Assembly (NCBI GenBank): GCA_033060915.1
Contig: CM065377.1
Location: 53,150,183-53,214,182 of the forward strand
Direction: 5' to 3'
DNA: 64,000 nt
Source: Euryodendron excelsum
Lineage: Eukaryota; Streptophyta; Magnoliopsida; Ericales; Pentaphylacaceae
In this document: in pieces, positions 60,605 through 64,000 of the stretch
How the letters are laid out: each line of letters starts with the position of its first letter
How positions within the stretch are numbered: the stretch's first letter is position 1
Translations under genes and position numbers: made by a program
Notes under the pieces: generated by a model
What the model was told of the DNA's origin: nothing
Databases searched by the model: none
The model's input: only the letters and a program-made list of their open reading frames with translations

Positions 60605-63222
60605 TGTGATATCCTGAACCTCTATATATTTCTATTAATGAGAATTTCTAGAGTATGTAATGTTTGATGTTAATTATTTCTCCTTTTGGGTCAAAATGAC
60701 CAATGAGAGCCTTGGTGTAACTTAAACCTGTGGGTGAGACACATGAGATTATTCCCATGTGTATCATCTTTTATACACATAAGTGCACACAACTCTCATA
60801 TGTTCAGCCGATTGAGAAGGAAGAGAGGGAGAAGAGGAGAAGAGAAAGAGGAGGAAGAAGCTTGAGGAAGAGCTTGAAGTAATAGAAGGTTTAACCAAGC
60901 TTGAAGAAAGGTAATGTTCCATTTTTCTCCTCCAATTGTATATGTGTATGTATATATATCTTTGTGGGTTATGTTGTTGGGTTATTGTGGGTGACTCTTT
61001 TGAGTCCCAAATTAGCTAAGTTTAGAGTGTTGAAAGCCCCATTGAAAGATTTGAGGGTTTGGGATGTGAAATCCCTAACTTATGTAAGTTAGGGCTTGGG
61101 TTCCTAAAATCCTAAATCTCTTCGATTTTCTTGTTTGAAGTGTTTGATTTTAAGTTATTGTGGTCTTCTTGGGTTAATCTTTGGACCCTAGAAGCATTGG
61201 AAGAGTTTGTGAGAGTTTTGATGGAGTTTGGTTTTGATTTGAGTGAAGTTTGGAGATTTTCGGGTTAAAATCTGGGTTTTTAGCTTTGGAGTGGACTCCT
61301 TGGTTTTTGGAGGCGACTCCTTGTCCCAGTGAACTCCCAAATTTATTCATTTAGCTTTGAAGTGGACTCCTTAATTTTTGGAGGTGACTCATTATCCCAG
61401 TGAACTCCCATATTTATTCGTTTAGCTTGAGAGGCGACTCTTTATTTTTGGAGCCGACACTTTTGTCCCAGTGAACTCCCAGATTTGTTTCTTCAGCTCA
61501 GGAGGCTACTCTTTAGTCTTCGGAGGTGACACTTTTGCCCAAAGAACTCCCATATTTGTTTTTTCAGCTCAGGAAGCGACTCCTTTGTTTCTGGAGCCGA
61601 TACCTTCGTCCAGCCCCCAGTTTTACTTTTCAACTCAGACACTGTTTCGTAAAACGGGCATAACTTTCTTTAGAAAACTCGGATTGATGCACCATTTGAA
61701 GCATTTGATAGTAGACTCATAGATCTTTGTATCCATGTAAATTTTGTACTCTAATTCCTTGGGGTTTGGGAGATATTGAATTTTGAAGTTGACCCAAAAT
61801 TCTGCCAGTAACATTCTTCTTCCAAAATTTTAATCCATTTTCTATGGGGCATAACTTTTTCATCCGAAATGTGTTTTTAGCCTATGAACTATCAAATTAA
61901 AACCTTTTAAGCCTATTTTCAAATGGAGCTACGCCAGAGTGTGAAATCTTCTTTGAGAGGGGGTTGGGATGCGATGAAGAAGTCGATGTTCTAGCTTTCA
62001 TGTTCAAACCTCAACCTTATGTTCTTGTTTTGCGTTGTTGCTTTGTCTTGGAATCTTGTATTGATATTTCCATACTTCTATGTGCATTTTGTGTAGGAAC
62101 ACCTTGTCTACCATCCATCCTATCGGAGAGAGGTGAGTAACGATATGCCATGAGTAAAACTCTATTAATTTTCAAATGTTTTAAATTCACCTACATATCA
62201 TGCAATGTTTTCTATATATTTTCAATGCATTAATGTTTATGTTCAAATATAAATGTCATATCTTGAAATGCATGCAAGCTATACTTATGTTATGAATGAA
62301 AATCATGGACTATAAGGTTTAAATGAAAGAGATGCTAAGTTTCTAATGTATGGTGCCAACTCGGGTCTTCTCGTGGCAAGACCTTAATCTAGCCCGATAG
62401 TCCTACGATAGGGGATAGGAAATAAACTATCTAGTCCTACAATAGGGGACAAGAAATAAATTATCTAGGTTGGGAGACGTCCTTGGCCTAAAGAGCTTTA
62501 GCGTGACCTACATGGTTACTATGGAGCCTAGCTCATATGTCGAGTTGTAGCACACTTATGTTTTGAACGGAGAACTATGATATGTTCACATATTTTACGA
62601 CAAGATATGAAATGTTATCTCAAGAATAATGTTACGTTGCATCTCTTCTTATGATACTATGTTTTGAAATGTTAAAACGTTTCAAATGATGGTTACGTAA
62701 CCTATGAGTTCCAAGTCTACGCTTTAAAGGTTCAAAAGCTCATTGCTTATGCATAAATGATTATCTATCCTTGTACGTTGGATATAAATGTTAGTCTATG
62801 ATATTTTCTAGCTCATGCATCATTGTTATTCACTAAGCATTAGCTTACGTTTTTTTAAATGATTTTTAGGTAGCCAATCCCAGAGGCCCTAGAGCTAGGC
62901 CATACGTGGATTTTGAGTTACGGCCCACGAGCCTATGTTTTGTATTATGTTTGAGGGCTGGACCCAATGTTTTGTAATGATATAATGCTATAACTTTGGT
63001 GGACCTTGATTAGGTCCTTATGTATATTATGTTTTGGATTAGGCACAGCTCTATCATGTATGACACGAATTATATTTCAAGTTATAAAAGTTTCTATTCC
63101 GCAAATTTTAAATGAGTATGCACAGGTGATCAACCGGTTTAATGTAATGCGGCCTCGGGAAGCCTTGCTACTGGCCGATCATGTACCCCATATCCGCATA
63201 ATCCGGGTCATGGGGCGTGACA
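60605..63222 (-). mobile_element. Probable solo gypsy LTR inside the LINE fragment
   Basis: The 2,618-bp block starts TGTGATATCC and ends GGGGCGTGACA on the + strand. AAGAC flanks both sides (60600-60604 and 63223-63227). On the minus strand it begins TGTCACGCCCCATGACCC, a start common in plant gypsy LTRs. There is no internal repeat of its ends and no coding domain. Removing it restores the continuity of the interrupted frame. Confidence 0.75.
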
Positions 63223-63227
63223 AAGAC

Positions 63228-63296
63228 TGCCTTATTGTCAAGATTTTGGGCAGAACCATTAGGTATAAGATGCTCTGTTCTAAGATTAAGAATTGA
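63228..63296 (+). pseudogene. LINE ORF1-type fragment, 3' part
   Basis: After the solo LTR the frame continues LIVKILGRTIRYKMLCSKIKN and stops at 63296. LIVKILGR and the following motif match the DUF4283 continuation. The rest of ORF1 and any ORF2 are missing. Confidence 0.55.
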
Positions 63297-64000
63297 GATT
63301 CTTTCTAGTCAAATTCAAAATAAAATTGGATTACAACAAAGCTAATACAAGGAGGCTATGGATTATCATGGATCACTACCTCACGTTTCAAAAATGGGAA
63401 CATGACCTAAGTCATATAAACTGTGAGCGCAAGCGAGTGCGGATGCAAGTGTGAGTGCGTGAGAGCGTTCTTTGTTATGAGAATTGAGAATGAGAGCATC
63501 CCCAAAACGTTTGTGTATATATATATTGAAATAAATATTATATATATATATATTAATTATATGGGTTATGAGCGGCATTAAAGTGTTTATATTATATTAT
63601 TTTAATATTTTAATATAATTAAATTTATATTATTAAATATTTATATACTTTCTATGTAATAGGTTTATGTTATATGATTTTTATAACCAGTGTTTTTAAT
63701 ATTAATTTTTTTAGTTAAAATTTTTTGCATATTCAAAGCATGGGGTAGTAGTAAGCTCCCGTTAAAGAATTTACAGGAGTAGAATTGTCTAACTCCAAAC
63801 TCTGTGCTTATTTCCCGCCATCATTGCCCAGTCACGTGAAACTTAAAACAACTGAGAAATAATAAAGTTACCACTAATGACGTTGCTAGGAATGGCAATG
63901 GTTCGGTTTCGGGTCGGCAGACCACTCCTTCAAACCCGACTCGTTTAAAAAAAATATACTCCGAACCCGAACCAAACCCGTTTGACTGTGACCTTAACCT
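63297..64000. other. Right edge of the window, no gene seen
   Basis: The region is AT-rich with a TA run near 63510-63550. From about 63890 to the window edge there are repeated TTCGGTTTCGGGTCGG / CCGAACCCGAACC words on opposite strands, resembling one end of a MITE-like repeat common in plants, but the other end is outside the window. Confidence 0.45.

Noticed and set aside
1..64000. CRISPR arrays, bacterial operons, rRNA genes and complete tRNA genes
   Set aside because: None seen. The direct repeats are transposon- or minisatellite-related, and gene structure is that of a plant nuclear genome.

Overview
This is nuclear DNA from a flowering plant, almost certainly a eudicot. It shows multi-exon genes with GT-AG introns, an AT-rich intergenic background and a dense load of plant-type LTR retrotransposons, a Helitron, MITEs and SINEs. 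I can support three host genes: a nine-exon RLP4-type malectin/LRR receptor-like protein (739-16352, +), an intronless ERF12-type AP2/ERF repressor (19362-19829, +) and a five-exon Yippee-like zinc protein (54638-58511, -). Everything else large is transposon-derived.

Layout. 1-738 is the RLP4 promoter and 5' leader. RLP4 fills 739-16352, and its second intron carries a 6.95-kb antisense Ty1/copia element (4483-11434) with near-identical LTRs and a perfect 5-bp target duplication. 16353-19361 is intergenic, ending with a 469-bp foldback element (18717-19185) about 180 bp upstream of the ERF12 start codon. 19830-22995 holds only simple repeats and a hairpin repeat. 23001-37548 is an old Tat-type Ty3/gypsy element (minus strand). 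A 6.4-kb LTR-like block (26399-32789) sits inside it, and that block holds another 3.8-kb LTR-like block (27370-31170), so there are three nested levels. 38921-43974 is a non-autonomous Helitron. 45135-51183 is a decayed copia element. 51184-54637 is intergenic with MITEs and an unexplained GC-rich island. The Yippee-like gene follows. 58512-64000 holds a MITE, a SINE with its target duplication, and a LINE ORF1 remnant split by a 2.6-kb probable solo LTR (60605-63222).

Biology. RLP4 next to ERF12 in the same orientation matches the Arabidopsis chromosome 1 order as I recall it (At1g28340, At1g28360), so the left 20 kb looks like an ancient gene block. The most unusual molecular observation is in the intronic copia element. 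The site just inside its 5' LTR, where a tRNA primer should bind, does not look like the usual initiator-tRNA site. Instead it is perfectly complementary over 16 nt to a segment of the element's own LTR, which raises the possibility of self-priming. All coordinates, splice sites and repeat boundaries were read by eye, and no database search was run.
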